From Falsirhodobacter flavus (GTDB lineage Bacteria; Pseudomonadota; Alphaproteobacteria; Rhodobacterales; Rhodobacteraceae), in NCBI GenBank assembly GCA_029846755.1, contig JARWBI010000003.1:62001-126000 (forward strand): DNA of 64,000 nucleotides, given 5' to 3'. Numbering within the stretch: position 1 is the stretch's first letter; each line of letters opens with the position of its first letter. Both the position numbers and the translations under genes were made by a program. The notes beneath the pieces are model-generated. The model was given only the letters and a program-made list of their open reading frames with translations. It was not told where the DNA came from and did not search any database. Positions 51,441 to 59,679 of the stretch are shown here, piece after piece.

Positions 51441-52450
51441 GCGATGCTGACCAGCGTCTTCATCGCGCGGGCATCGCCGTCCAGTTCGGCAAAGGCGGTT
51501 GCGACTTCGTCCAGCGGGCGGATGCCGGTTATCATCGTTCCCGCGTCGATTACCCCGCGCGCGATCAGATCGATCGCGGCGTCGAAATCCTCGGGCTCGT
51601 AGACGCGGGCACCAATCAACTCCAGCTCTCGCCAGAAGAAACGGAACATGTCGATCTGCGGGCGGGTGGTGTGGATGGCGACCATGACGATGCGGCCCCG
51701 GCTGGCGGCGACGTCGGTCATCAGGTCGGTGCCCGCTTGCGTGCCGGACACCTCGAAGACGACATCTGCGCCCTTGCCATTCGTCGCGGCGGTGACATGC
51801 GCCACCGGATCGACCTCGCGCGGGTTCAGGGTGGAGAAGCCAAGCGCCTCGGCCACGCCAAGACGGTGGGGGTTCACTTCGGACAGGATGACCTTGGCAC
51901 CTGCATGGCGGGCGACCATCGCGATCAGGATGCCGATGGGACCGCCGCCGATGACCAGCACGTCCTCGCCCGCTGCCACGCGCCCGCGCCGTACGTCATG
52001 GCAGGCGACGGCGACGGGTTCTGTCAGCGCCGCATGTTCCAGCGACGCGCCTTCTGGCAGCCGGTGAACCGCATAGGCAGGCACCGACCAGTATTCCTGC
52101 AGCGCGCCGTCCGTATCGAGGCCGAGGAACTTCAGCCGATGGCAGATATGCGCAAGGCCCTTGGCGCAGGCCGGGCAATCGCCGCAGGGGGCCAGCGGGC
52201 GGATCGCCACCGCCGCGCCGATGGGCATGTCCACCCCTTCGCCGACCGAGGCAACGGTGCCAGACATCTCGTGCCCCAGCACGCGGTTATGGCCGATCCG
52301 GGCGTCCATCGCGCCGTGATAGGCATGCATGTCGGTGCCGCATATGCCGTTGAAAGCGACGCGCACCTCCACCTCGCCCGCCTTGGGGGGCTGGCGCGGG
52401 ATGTCGCGGATCTCAAAATTGCGGTGGCCGGTGTAGAAGGCGGCTTTCAT
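51437..52450 (-). CDS. zinc-dependent polyol/sugar-acid dehydrogenase (L-idonate 5-dehydrogenase-like)
   Basis: A 337-residue MDR dehydrogenase with both zinc sites: catalytic ligands in VAFNGICGTDMHAYHG and GHNRVLGHEMSG, and the structural four-Cys lobe CGDCPACAKGLAHIC. The NAD-binding motif is VLVIGGGPIGILIAMVARHA, with an acidic residue after it (VILSEVNPH), favouring NAD+. Its closest functional relatives in sugar-acid clusters oxidise L-idonate or sorbitol-like polyols at C5/C2. It sits between kdgK and the ABC binding protein gene in the GntR operon. Confidence 0.86.
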   Translation of the reverse strand: MKAAFYTGHRNFEIRDIPRQPPKAGEVEVRVAFNGICGTDMHAYHGAMDARIGHNRVLGHEMSGTVASVGEGVDMPIGAAVAIRPLAPCGDCPACAKGLAHICHRLKFLGLDTDGALQEYWSVPAYAVHRLPEGASLEHAALTEPVAVACHDVRRGRVAAGEDVLVIGGGPIGILIAMVARHAGAKVILSEVNPHRLGVAEALGFSTLNPREVDPVAHVTAATNGKGADVVFEVSGTQAGTDLMTDVAASRGRIVMVAIHTTRPQIDMFRFFWRELELIGARVYEPEDFDAAIDLIARGVIDAGTMITGIRPLDEVATAFAELDGDARAMKTLVSIA

Positions 52451-52503
52451 TGTCGTGTCCCTCGTGGGTGGGTCCGGGCGACGGGCCGCCCGGACGGATG
52501 GGG

Positions 52504-53274
52504 TCAGCGCGAGGTCAGATCGTCCGGCAGATCGCGGTTGTGGAACTGGGTGAACAGGGTGCGGATGGTGCCATCCTCGAAATTGGTCACGACCCATTCG
52601 TCCAGCCAAGCTTTCAGCTCGGGGTTGTTCTTGGGAATGCCGATGCCGAGGTTGGTTTCCTTCTGGACGAACTTGATCTCCATCGGGGTGCCGCCGCGTT
52701 TGGCATTGATGCCGCCGATGACCGCCGACTGGCTGGACAGGATGTCGATCTGGCCGGAAACGGCGGCGGTGATCAGGGTCGCGTCATCCTCGAACCGCAG
52801 GATCTCCGCGCCCGAAGTGTTGGCTGTCAGATCCTGATCGTTGGTGGTGGCGCGGGTCACGCCGATGCGCTGTCCGGTCAGGTCGTCATAGCTGGCGATC
52901 TCCACATCCTCGGGTGCGGCGACGACGATGGCGAGCGTCGCGTAAGGCACCGAGAAGTCGATCGCCTGCTTGCGCTCGTCCGTGATGCCAAGGGCCGAGA
53001 CGACGATATCGGCCTTGCCGGTCTGGATGGTCGGCACGCGGGCGGCGTTGGTGATCTCCACCAGTTCCAGATCGACGCCAAGGTCTTCGGCGATCAGCTT
53101 GGCGGTCTCCACGTCCGATCCGGTCGGCTGCATCGACCCGTCGATATAGGAGTATTGCGGAATGCCCATCGCGACGGCGATGCGGATTTTGCCCGCGTCC
53201 TTGATCTGCTGCAGATCGGCATGGGCCGCGCCCGCAAGTAGCGCGAAGACGGCGGTCAGTGTGGTCAGTTTCAT
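52504..53274 (-). CDS. polar-amino-acid-type ABC transporter substrate-binding protein
   Basis: A 256-residue periplasmic protein with a short signal peptide (MKLTTLTAVFALLAGAAHA). It reads as an SBP_bac_3 fold: DAGKIRIAVAMGIPQYSYID, GSDVETAKLIAEDLGVDLEL, IQTGKADIVVSALGITDERK and AIDFSVPYATLAIVVAAP. It has the Arg/Asp anchors used for the alpha-amino and carboxylate groups (ITDERK here). Its neighbours are sugar-acid genes, so the ligand may be an amino sugar acid or another carboxylated compound and not a plain amino acid. It is the fourth product of the ABC set. Confidence 0.88.
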   Translation of the reverse strand: MKLTTLTAVFALLAGAAHADLQQIKDAGKIRIAVAMGIPQYSYIDGSMQPTGSDVETAKLIAEDLGVDLELVEITNAARVPTIQTGKADIVVSALGITDERKQAIDFSVPYATLAIVVAAPEDVEIASYDDLTGQRIGVTRATTNDQDLTANTSGAEILRFEDDATLITAAVSGQIDILSSQSAVIGGINAKRGGTPMEIKFVQKETNLGIGIPKNNPELKAWLDEWVVTNFEDGTIRTLFTQFHNRDLPDDLTSR

Positions 53275-53292
53275 CTTTCTTCCTCCCCAGGG

Positions 53293-54021
53293 TTAAAGAT
53301 CGTGTTCCAGAAACTCGCGCAGTTCGGCGGTTTCGGGGTTCGTCAGGATGTCCGGCCCGCCGACTTCGTGGACATGGCCGTGATGCATGAAGATCACCTT
53401 GTCGGCGGCGCGGCGGGCGAAGGCCATCTCGTGCGTGACGACGACCATGGTCATCCCGCCCTTGGCCAGATCTTCCATCACGCGCAGCACCTCGCCGGTC
53501 AGTTTCGGGTCCAGCGCCGATGTCACCTCGTCGAACAGCATGACCTTGGGCGACATCGCAAGGCTGCGGGCGATGGCGACGCGCTGCTGCTGGCCGCCCG
53601 AAAGCTGCTCGGGGTAGCTGTCGATCTTCTCGGCCAGCCCCACCTGTTTCAGCACCCGTTCCGCGATTTTGATCGCTTCGGCCTTTGGCATCTTCTTCAC
53701 GCGTTTCAGCGCAAGGATCACGTTCTGGCCGACAGTCATGTGCGGGAACAGGTTGTAGGACTGGAACACCATTCCCACGTCCTGCCGGAGTGCGCGCGGG
53801 TCCAGCGCGGGGTCTTCGACGCGGTGGCCGCAGACGTGGATGCTGCCGCCCTGGATCTGCTCCAATCGGTTGATGCAGCGCAGGGCGGTGGACTTGCCCG
53901 ATCCCGACGCCCCGATCAGCGCCACGACCTGTCCCGGTTCGATGTCGAAGGATATGCCCTTCAGCACCTCCAGCGCGCCGAAGCGTTTGACGACGTTCTC
54001 AAGCTTGACGGCGGCCGGCAT
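53293..54021 (-). CDS. polar-amino-acid-type ABC transporter ATPase (GlnQ-like)
   Basis: A 242-residue ATPase that drives the transporter from the cytoplasm. Walker A GASGSGKSTALR is at about residue 37, the Q-loop DVGMVFQSYNLFPHM follows, then the signature QLSGGQQQRVAIARSLA, Walker B VMLFDEVTSALDP and the switch His in VVVTHEMAFAR. The gene's start overlaps the end of the permease gene by 23 bases. It is a complete, standard GlnQ-type component. Confidence 0.95.
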   Translation of the reverse strand: MPAAVKLENVVKRFGALEVLKGISFDIEPGQVVALIGASGSGKSTALRCINRLEQIQGGSIHVCGHRVEDPALDPRALRQDVGMVFQSYNLFPHMTVGQNVILALKRVKKMPKAEAIKIAERVLKQVGLAEKIDSYPEQLSGGQQQRVAIARSLAMSPKVMLFDEVTSALDPKLTGEVLRVMEDLAKGGMTMVVVTHEMAFARRAADKVIFMHHGHVHEVGGPDILTNPETAELREFLEHDL

Positions 54022-54655
54022 TCAGCTTCCTTTCAAGGGTGCGGCTCCACAGCGACAGCGGGTAGCAGACGGCGAAATACAGGGCCGCTGCGATCCCGAA
54101 GACGAGGAAGGGCTGGAAAAGCGAGTTGTTGATGACCTGGGCCGAGCGCGTCAGCTCCAGAAATCCAACGACCGAGGCAAGCGAGGTGTTCTTGACCAAC
54201 TGCACCACGAAACCGACGGTCGGCGGCGTCGCGATGCGCGCGGCCTGCGGCAGGATCACATCGACCAGCGATTGCCAGCGCGTCAGGGCCAGCGTTTCCG
54301 CTGCCTCGAACTGGGTCTTGCCGATGGACTGGACGCAGCCGCGCCAGATCTCGCCAAGATAGGCCGAGGAGTAGATCATCATCGCAAGCGCCGCCGCCAG
54401 CAGCGCGGGCACCTGCACGCCCGCGACGCCAAGGCCGAAATACATCAGGAACATCTGGATCAGCAGCGGCGTGCCCTGCACGATCTGGACATAGCCCATC
54501 GACAAACGGCGCAGCCATCGGCGACGCGAGATGCGGCCCAGCATCACCACGAATCCGCCGATCCCGCCCAGCAGCAGCGCCAGCGCCGACAGCACCACGG
54601 TCCATAGAAGCCCGTTCAGCAGATAGACCAGATGGCCTGTTCCAAACCCGTCCAT
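53999..54655 (-). CDS. polar-amino-acid-type ABC permease
   Basis: A 218-residue inner-membrane permease with about five helices (LLNGLLWTVVLSALALLLGG at the start, VQGTPLLIQMFLMYFGLG, ALAMMIYSSAYLGEIWRG). The EAA loop reads QFEAAETLALTRWQSLVDVILPQA in the family form, contacting the ATPase. The C-terminal helix is FLVFGIAAALYFAVCYPLSL. It follows the other permease gene with a one-base stop/start overlap; the two permeases should form a heterodimer. Confidence 0.93.
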   Translation of the reverse strand: MDGFGTGHLVYLLNGLLWTVVLSALALLLGGIGGFVVMLGRISRRRWLRRLSMGYVQIVQGTPLLIQMFLMYFGLGVAGVQVPALLAAALAMMIYSSAYLGEIWRGCVQSIGKTQFEAAETLALTRWQSLVDVILPQAARIATPPTVGFVVQLVKNTSLASVVGFLELTRSAQVINNSLFQPFLVFGIAAALYFAVCYPLSLWSRTLERKLNAGRRQA

Positions 54656-55335
54656 CACACTTCTCCCAGCTTGCGGCGGCGGGGGAAGGCGATCAACCCG
54701 ATGCCCCAGAATGCCGCGCGCATCAGGAACGTGATGCCGATGTAAAGCAGGCCCACCACGATATACGTCTCGAACGACCGGAAGGTGTTGGACTGGATGT
54801 TGTTGGCGACCCCCGTCAGCTCCTCGGCCGAGATCTGCGAGGCGATGGATGTCGTCAGCATCATCAGCACGAACTGGCTGGTCAGCGCGGGATAAACCTT
54901 TTCGATCGCAGGCATGATGATGATGTCGCGATAAATCTGGAACTTGGTCAGGCCCAGCGCCTCGGCGGCTTCGATCTGCCCGTGCGGGATCGCGTCCATC
55001 CCCGCGCGGACGATCTCGGCGGTATAAGCGCCGACATTGATGACCAGCGCAAAGATCGCGGCCCAGAGGATCGGCATCCGCAGCCCAACCGAGGACAGTC
55101 CGAAGAAGATGAAGAAGATCTGCACGATGAAGGGCGTGTTGCGCACCGTCTCGATATAGACCCCGGCCACCGTCTGCAGGCTCCGGAAAGCGGACCGCCG
55201 CGCGATGGCGCATAGCACGCCGATCACCATGCCCAGCGCTACGGATGCGACCGTCAGCTGGATCGTCACCCATGCCCCCGAGAGGAAATTCCCCCAATAG
55301 GGCGCAAGGGCCGCGAAGTTGAATTCGTATTGCAT
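54655..55335 (-). CDS. polar-amino-acid-type ABC permease
   Basis: A 226-residue permease with HisM/GlnP-type features: LSGAWVTIQLTVASVALGMV, VYIETVRNTPFIVQIFFIFF, VGAYTAEIVRAGMDAIPHGQ and the EAA loop IEAAEALGLTKFQIYRDIIM. It lies 29 bases downstream of kduD and is the first ABC gene. Its partner permease overlaps its stop codon. Confidence 0.93.
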   Translation of the reverse strand: MQYEFNFAALAPYWGNFLSGAWVTIQLTVASVALGMVIGVLCAIARRSAFRSLQTVAGVYIETVRNTPFIVQIFFIFFGLSSVGLRMPILWAAIFALVINVGAYTAEIVRAGMDAIPHGQIEAAEALGLTKFQIYRDIIIMPAIEKVYPALTSQFVLMMLTTSIASQISAEELTGVANNIQSNTFRSFETYIVVGLLYIGITFLMRAAFWGIGLIAFPRRRKLGEV

Positions 55336-55364
55336 CGCCGGGCCTCCCCTCCCGTTTCTGCGGA

Positions 55365-56111
55365 TCAGCGCGCGAGCCATCCCCCGTCGACCGGCAGCAC
55401 CACGCCGTTGACATAGTCGGACGCGGATGACGCAAGGAACACAGCTGCCCCGCCCATGTCCGAAGGTTGCCCCCACCGCCCTGCCGGGATGCGGCCAAGG
55501 ATGTCGGCATTGCGTTTTGCATCTTCGCGCAGGGCGGTAGTGTTGTTCGTCTCGATATATCCCGGGGCGATGGCGTTCACGTTCACGCCCTTGGCTGCCC
55601 ATTCGCAGGCCAGAAGCCGCGTCAGCCCCGCGACCCCGCTTTTCGCGGCGGTATAGGCCGGGATCCGGATGCCGCCCTGAAACGACAGAAGCGAGGCGAT
55701 GTTGACGATCTTGCCCGACCCTTGGGCGATCATCGCCCGCCCCGCCGCCTGCGACAGAAAGAACAGCGATTTGAGGTTGGTATCGATGACCGCGTCCCAA
55801 TCCGCCTCGGTGTAGTCCACGGCATCGGCCCGGCGGATGATGCCCGCGTTGTTTACAAGGATGTCTACCCGACCCATCTTCGCGATGACCTCGTCCACGA
55901 TCCCGGCCGTCGGCGTGGCCGAAGACAGATCGGCGCGGATGTCGTGATGGCGCGTGCCTTGCAGCAGCGCCTGTGTCGCATCGGTGGGCGAACGCCCCAC
56001 GGTCACGATGTCGGCCCCGGCATTTGCCAGTGCCACGGCGATGCCCTGACCGATGCCGGTATTGGCACCCGTCACGACGGCGACGCGGCCTGTCAGGTCG
56101 AATGGGTTCAT
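55365..56111 (-). CDS. kduD: 2-deoxy-D-gluconate 3-dehydrogenase / 2-dehydro-3-deoxy-gluconate 5-dehydrogenase (KduD-like SDR)
   Basis: A 248-residue short-chain dehydrogenase. It has MNPFDLTGRVAVVTGANTGI with the TGxxxGIG cofactor loop, HDIRADLSS, VDILVNNAGIIRRADAVDYT (NNAG), NIASLLSFQGGIRIPAYTAA (catalytic Ser, and YTAAK with Tyr and Lys) and a C-terminal YVNGVVLPVDGGWLAR. The RRADAVDY and GGIRIPAY segments are the KduD subfamily pattern. It links pectin- or gluconate-derived keto-deoxy sugar acids to KDG, which matches kdgK at the other end of the operon. It overlaps the gntR gene by ATGA. Confidence 0.9.
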   Translation of the reverse strand: MNPFDLTGRVAVVTGANTGIGQGIAVALANAGADIVTVGRSPTDATQALLQGTRHHDIRADLSSATPTAGIVDEVIAKMGRVDILVNNAGIIRRADAVDYTEADWDAVIDTNLKSLFFLSQAAGRAMIAQGSGKIVNIASLLSFQGGIRIPAYTAAKSGVAGLTRLLACEWAAKGVNVNAIAPGYIETNNTTALREDAKRNADILGRIPAGRWGQPSDMGGAAVFLASSASDYVNGVVLPVDGGWLAR

Positions 56112-56863
56112 CTGGGGTCTTCCTCCTCGCGGTCGTCCAGAAAATATTCGGGATGGCCGATGCCGGCGCTTTCGATCTCGGTCAGCATCTGGCCGATATG
56201 GCGGCCCATCGCCTCGCTTGCGGCGACGGGATCGCGCGCGGCAAGCCCGTCGCGGATCGCACGATGTTCCTCGATCACGCGCAGGAGCCGCCCAGCCTGC
56301 GGCAGCGTCGTCAACCGATAACGGTCGATCTGCGCCTTGACGGCATCGACCGTCGCCATGATCGTCCGCCGCCCCGATGCGTCCTGCACCATGCGGTGAA
56401 AGGCGCTGTCGATACGGTGGAATTCATCAAGGTTCCCTTCGGCCCGCGCGGCATCCAGCGCGTCGAGGTTCGCATCCAGCCGCGCAACGAACGCCCCGTC
56501 GATCCGCCGCGCGGCATCCTCCGTCATCGCCATTTCAAGCGAGCGGCGGATCATGATGCTTTCATAAAGCACCCGCATCGGAATGCGCGCAACGAACGTG
56601 CCGACCTGAGGATAGATCATCACCAGCCCCTCGTCGGCCAGCCGAAGCAATGCCTCGCGCAGCGGCGTCCGGCTGACACCGAAATGATCCAGCAGATCCC
56701 GTTCGGGCAGGGGGTCGTTCGGCACTCGCCGCATCGCGACGATGTCGTCGTAAAGCTCGCGATAGATCAGCGTTGCGGTGCGGGGCTGTTCGGCCCGCGA
56801 CAGCGCGGCAGGGGTCATCGCGCTCAGACGACGCGGTCGCCGGTGACGTAGCCCTTCCTCCAT
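56108..56863 (-). CDS. GntR-family (FadR/FCD type) transcriptional regulator
   Basis: A 251-residue regulator with a winged helix-turn-helix (LIYRELYDDIVAMRRVPNDP, then LLDHFGVSRTPLREALLRLA) and an FCD ligand domain (FHRIDSAFHRMVQDASG to VIEEHRAIRDGLAARDPVAA, whose Asp/His residues would bind a metal and a carboxylate). I prefer the ATG at 56863 because GGGAGGG lies seven bases upstream; the ATG at 56818 has no good Shine-Dalgarno sequence. It is first in the sugar-acid operon and probably represses it through the palindrome at 56890-56899. Confidence 0.9.
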   Translation of the reverse strand: MEEGLRHRRPRRLSAMTPAALSRAEQPRTATLIYRELYDDIVAMRRVPNDPLPERDLLDHFGVSRTPLREALLRLADEGLVMIYPQVGTFVARIPMRVLYESIMIRRSLEMAMTEDAARRIDGAFVARLDANLDALDAARAEGNLDEFHRIDSAFHRMVQDASGRRTIMATVDAVKAQIDRYRLTTLPQAGRLLRVIEEHRAIRDGLAARDPVAASEAMGRHIGQMLTEIESAGIGHPEYFLDDREEEDPR

Positions 56864-56889
56864 GCGCGGTCCCTCCCGATTCGTCAGTC

Positions 56890-56899
56890 ATACTAGTAT
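56890..56899. promoter_or_regulatory. candidate GntR operator
   Basis: ATACTAGTAT is a perfect ten-base palindrome, 27 bases upstream of the gntR start and embedded in a short AT-rich promoter-like stretch (CATACTAGTATACG). FCD-type GntR proteins often bind short AT-rich inverted repeats at their own promoter. Confidence 0.5.
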
Positions 56900-56959
56900 A
56901 CGCGTAAGGAGGAGCAAGACCTTTTGTCAGGTTCGACTTCGTTAGCCGCCCCCGCGGGT

Positions 56960-57270
56960 GGACTGAGACGGTCGCCCAAGATCCAGTCGCGTTCCTGCGT
57001 CTTCCCCTGCGTGTGACCGGCCAGATGGCCGCGCCCGACCGGATGAGCGGTCTGCTCCTCGTCGATCAGCTTCTCCCGCGCCCCCGTGCCGTTGGCCCGC
57101 CCCGCTGCAGCGCGATGTCGGGCTCCTGGGCTTCGAAATCGCCGTCATCGCCGACCGTCGCCAGTTCGAAAGGGATGCCGGGATGGTGAAGCGAGAAGCC
57201 GCGCAGGCGCGGCACGAGCCATTCAGATGCCAGCGTCGGCGTGCTGCCGATGATGAGCCATTCGTCCGGG
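56960..57270 (-). pseudogene. decayed LysR-family regulator (effector-domain remnant)
   Basis: Between gntR and the IS element there is no intact gene. On the minus strand, from about 57250 down to 57115, the frame reads STPTLASEWLVPRLRGFSLH followed by HPGIPFELATVGDDGDFEAQ, which is the start of a LysR effector-binding domain of GcvA type. After this the frame is broken, with recognisable scraps (LIDEEQTAHPVGRGHL) in another frame and no helix-turn-helix. This is debris of a regulator gene. The plus-strand ORFs over 57183-57590 are not credible genes. Confidence 0.6.
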
Positions 57271-57558
57271 CATGGCGTCGATCGACATCTATTCCAGCGG
57301 CTCGCGCATCTGTGGCAAGATCAGCGACAACATCATCTGGCTGGGGATCTCATTGTCAGGCGGGTTGCTGTTCAGCCTTGATTTCGCGCCGGACCGGGCC
57401 GCCGGCACGCTGGCACAGGCGGCGGCTGCGCGGGGCGGGCGGATACGCCCGCGCTGAGCCGCCGCTTCCCGCATATGACCTGGACCGCGCCTGCCAGTCA
57501 GACCGTTTCGAGCGGTGGCGACTGTTCCTCGGGGCCGGAGGGACGCTCGGCCTCGTTA

Positions 57559-58232
57559 GGGTCAGGACTTTGCGACCTTTGGCTGACTGAGCCAGCCCCA
57601 AGGAGGCCACCGATGAGTAATCTTTTCTGGCTCACTGGCGAGCGAATGGCGCGGCTGCGCCCTTACTTTCCGAAGCCCCGCGACCGTCCTCGCGTCGATG
57701 ATCGGCCTGTGCCGAGCGGTATGTTCATCACTTGCCATGGTTTGCGGTGGCGTGATGCTCCCTGGAATACGGGCCGCCGCAGACGCTCGGTGGGAACGGT
57801 GGTGCGATCTGAACGTCTTCGCTTGGATCATGGCGGGTCTGCCACTCAAGCGGCCAGTCCCGGCACGGTAGTGATTGAAGCAACCTACCTCAAGGCGACC
57901 AGCCTGCGGGCAAAAAAAGGGGGCGTGGACGTGCCGCAGCTCTGCTGGACAGCCTTCCAAAGCCGACTGGCTTTTAGCCAATAGGGGCTAAGACGCGGAT
58001 TGATTCCGCAGCGCCTTAGAGGACAAGGGGATCAGGCCCTGCATCCCCGGCAGAAAGTCCCGCGCAGAGCCCCCGAAATACGGCAAATGCAGATACCGTC
58101 GCCGCAATTGCATCGAGATCATGTCCGGCCGGTTGAAGGACTGGCGCCGCGCCGCCACGCGCTAGGACAGATCACCCAAAGTCTTCCTCTCAGCCGTCGC
58201 TCTCTGGCTGTAAGAGCAATGAGTCCCGACCC
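57559..58232 (+). mobile_element. degenerate IS5-family insertion sequence
   Basis: The terminal inverted repeats are GGGTCAGGACTTTG at the left end and, read inward from the right, GGGTCGGGACTCATTG. TA dinucleotides flank both ends, as expected of the target duplication of this group. Length is about 670 bases, shorter than intact relatives of about 830. The enclosed transposase gene is broken in several places. The right end adjoins the stop codon of the haloacid-dehalogenase-like gene. Confidence 0.82.
57613..58200 (+). pseudogene. IS5-family transposase remnant
   Basis: The start (ATG 57613, preceded by AAGGAGG) reads SNLFWLTGERMARLRPYFPK and RPRVDDRPVPSG, then GLRWRDAPWNTG, clearly the N terminus of an IS5-type (IS427-group-like) DDE transposase. 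A deletion follows, and then fragments such as VVIEATYLKATSLRAKKGG (first catalytic Asp region, here changed to Glu), an LLDSLPKADWLLANRG-like segment with in-frame stop codons near 57982, and an end resembling RRRNCIEIMSGRLKDWRRAA in another frame. The middle DDE region is missing. It cannot encode an active transposase. Confidence 0.85.
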
Positions 58233-58954
58233 TAGCCTGCCATACGCAGGTCTTTCTGATGGGCTTCGGCGAAATCCGCCATCGAGTTGAAGCGGAAATC
58301 ATAGCGCGGCATCTCGCCCGGATGCATCGTCGCACCGAACCCTTCCTTGTCGTGCCGGCGATAGATCCACGCCGAAGCAAGACCGTGGCGGTTCGCCGGC
58401 TTGTGATCGTGGAACATGCTTTCGGCGGTGTGCAGGATCTCCGACTTCCGATGCCCCATCCGGTTCAACTGGTTCAGCATATATTCGAAGTTGCGGTCGC
58501 TGGGCTTGTAGCTGCCCACATCCTCGGCGGTATGAACATAGTCGAAATCGACACCCAGCTTTTCGTTGGAATAAGCGAAGGAGCGGCTGTCGACGTTTGA
58601 AAGCACGCAAAGCCGGTAATGCTGCTTCAGATATTTCAGCGCCTCGGCGGAATCTGCGAATGCGGGCCAGTCCTTGACGGATCGGCCATATTCCTCGCAT
58701 TCGGCCCATGTGACGGGGATGCGCCATTCTTCGGCAAGGCGGCGATAAACGGTGGCCAGCAGGCGCGCATAGGGCATGGCGGGGGTTGCGACCTGCTGCG
58801 TGCTTTCGTGGAAGGCATGCGCTTCGAGGATCTGGTCGCGCGTCAGCGAAAGGCGGTCGGTCAGTGGGCGCAAGGCTTCGATCATGCCGCTTTCCCAGTC
58901 GATGAGCGTGCCATAGACATCAAAGGTCAGAACTTTGAAGTCGCCAAGGTTCAT
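58232..58954 (-). CDS. haloacid dehalogenase type II-like hydrolase
   Basis: A 240-residue HAD-superfamily hydrolase related to L-2-haloacid dehalogenases. Motif I is VLTFDVYGTLIDWESGM (nucleophile Asp), motif II LCVLSNVDSRSF, motif III Lys in DVGSYKPSDRNFEYML, and the motif IV region EILHTAESMFHDHKPANRHG, which matches the HDH pattern of type II dehalogenases. The actual substrate could be a haloacid or a small phosphate ester. The stop codon TAG (58232-58234) uses the TA at the IS element border, so the last codons may have been set by the insertion. The frame is otherwise complete. Confidence 0.87.
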   Translation of the reverse strand: MNLGDFKVLTFDVYGTLIDWESGMIEALRPLTDRLSLTRDQILEAHAFHESTQQVATPAMPYARLLATVYRRLAEEWRIPVTWAECEEYGRSVKDWPAFADSAEALKYLKQHYRLCVLSNVDSRSFAYSNEKLGVDFDYVHTAEDVGSYKPSDRNFEYMLNQLNRMGHRKSEILHTAESMFHDHKPANRHGLASAWIYRRHDKEGFGATMHPGEMPRYDFRFNSMADFAEAHQKDLRMAG

Positions 58955-59236
58955 CGTGTTCTCCTTTGCTTGGATGACGAGGCAGATATGAAAGGCGGCG
59001 TGCATCGACCCGTGATGAAAGTGCGCCGACGATACGGTAAAGGGCGAATTCGCGTTTGCCCACCTCGGCCCGCCGTCCCGGGACAGGAAAATTCTTGGTA
59101 TCGGGCGAATGCCGGTGCCCCGCCGACACTATGCGATCACTATACCTTCGGTTGGCGGCGCGAATGGCATCCTCATGCCCTGGTCGATACCTTGGCTGCG
59201 GGGACACGGAACGTCCTCGCTGACTTCGAGGAAGAC

Positions 59237-59401
59237 ATGCACCCGCGAATGGGTCTTTCCGCTCTGCTGACGCCGGAGCTTCACGGCAGCGGCAAAGGTG
59301 CGCCTGCCAGGCAATCCAGCGGCGGATTTGCCGCCCGTCTGATTGCTATACTCCTTGCCGCCATGGCGCTGGTCGGCGTCGTCCAATGGGTGGCGGCATG
59401 A
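59237..59401 (+). CDS. small membrane protein, 54 aa, unknown function
   Basis: I do not recognise it. The start (ATG 59237) is preceded by GAGGAAG. The peptide begins MHPRMGLSALLTPELHGSGK and ends in one hydrophobic helix (FAARLIAILLAAMALVGVVQ) with little after it, so it is a small single-span membrane protein. The next gene begins at its stop (ATGA overlap), which supports translation. A second ATG lies five codons downstream. Confidence 0.6.
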   Translation: MHPRMGLSALLTPELHGSGKGAPARQSSGGFAARLIAILLAAMALVGVVQWVAA

Positions 59402-59679
59402 GCACCGTCATCCTGAACCCGTCCGGTCCACGGCGATGCGGCATGTGGATGATCGGGCGGGACGACATCGGCAGGTGGGTTCTGTGCGATGACCGCGGCG
59501 ACATCGACGGCTTCTTTGCAACGCGCGAGGAGGCGATCGCCCGCGCGACCGAGCAGAGCGATCCCGCTTCGGGGGCCGTGGTGCATGTCGCCGATCATCT
59601 GGTGGTCGCCGTCGGGCGGCATGCGCCTGCGGCCTTCACCCCTGCGGCTCGGCCGCGCAGGATTGCCCCCTTCAAATAG
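59398..59679 (+). CDS. hypothetical soluble protein, 93 aa
   Basis: I do not recognise this gene with confidence. The protein has IGRDDIGRWVLCDDRGDIDG and then FFATREEAIARATEQSD, resembling small DUF2188-like domains in which a short beta-hairpin (RWVLCDD) is followed by a helix. It then has GAVVHVADHLVVAVGRHAP, probably two more strands, and a basic tail (PRRIAPFK). No signal or membrane segment. It is translationally coupled to the small membrane protein gene and followed by a strong hairpin. Confidence 0.65.
   Translation: MSTVILNPSGPRRCGMWMIGRDDIGRWVLCDDRGDIDGFFATREEAIARATEQSDPASGAVVHVADHLVVAVGRHAPAAFTPAARPRRIAPFK

Noticed and set aside
57183-57590. 135-codon ORF on the plus strand
   Set aside because: It runs across a decayed LysR fragment on the other strand and into the IS end, with no recognisable motifs.
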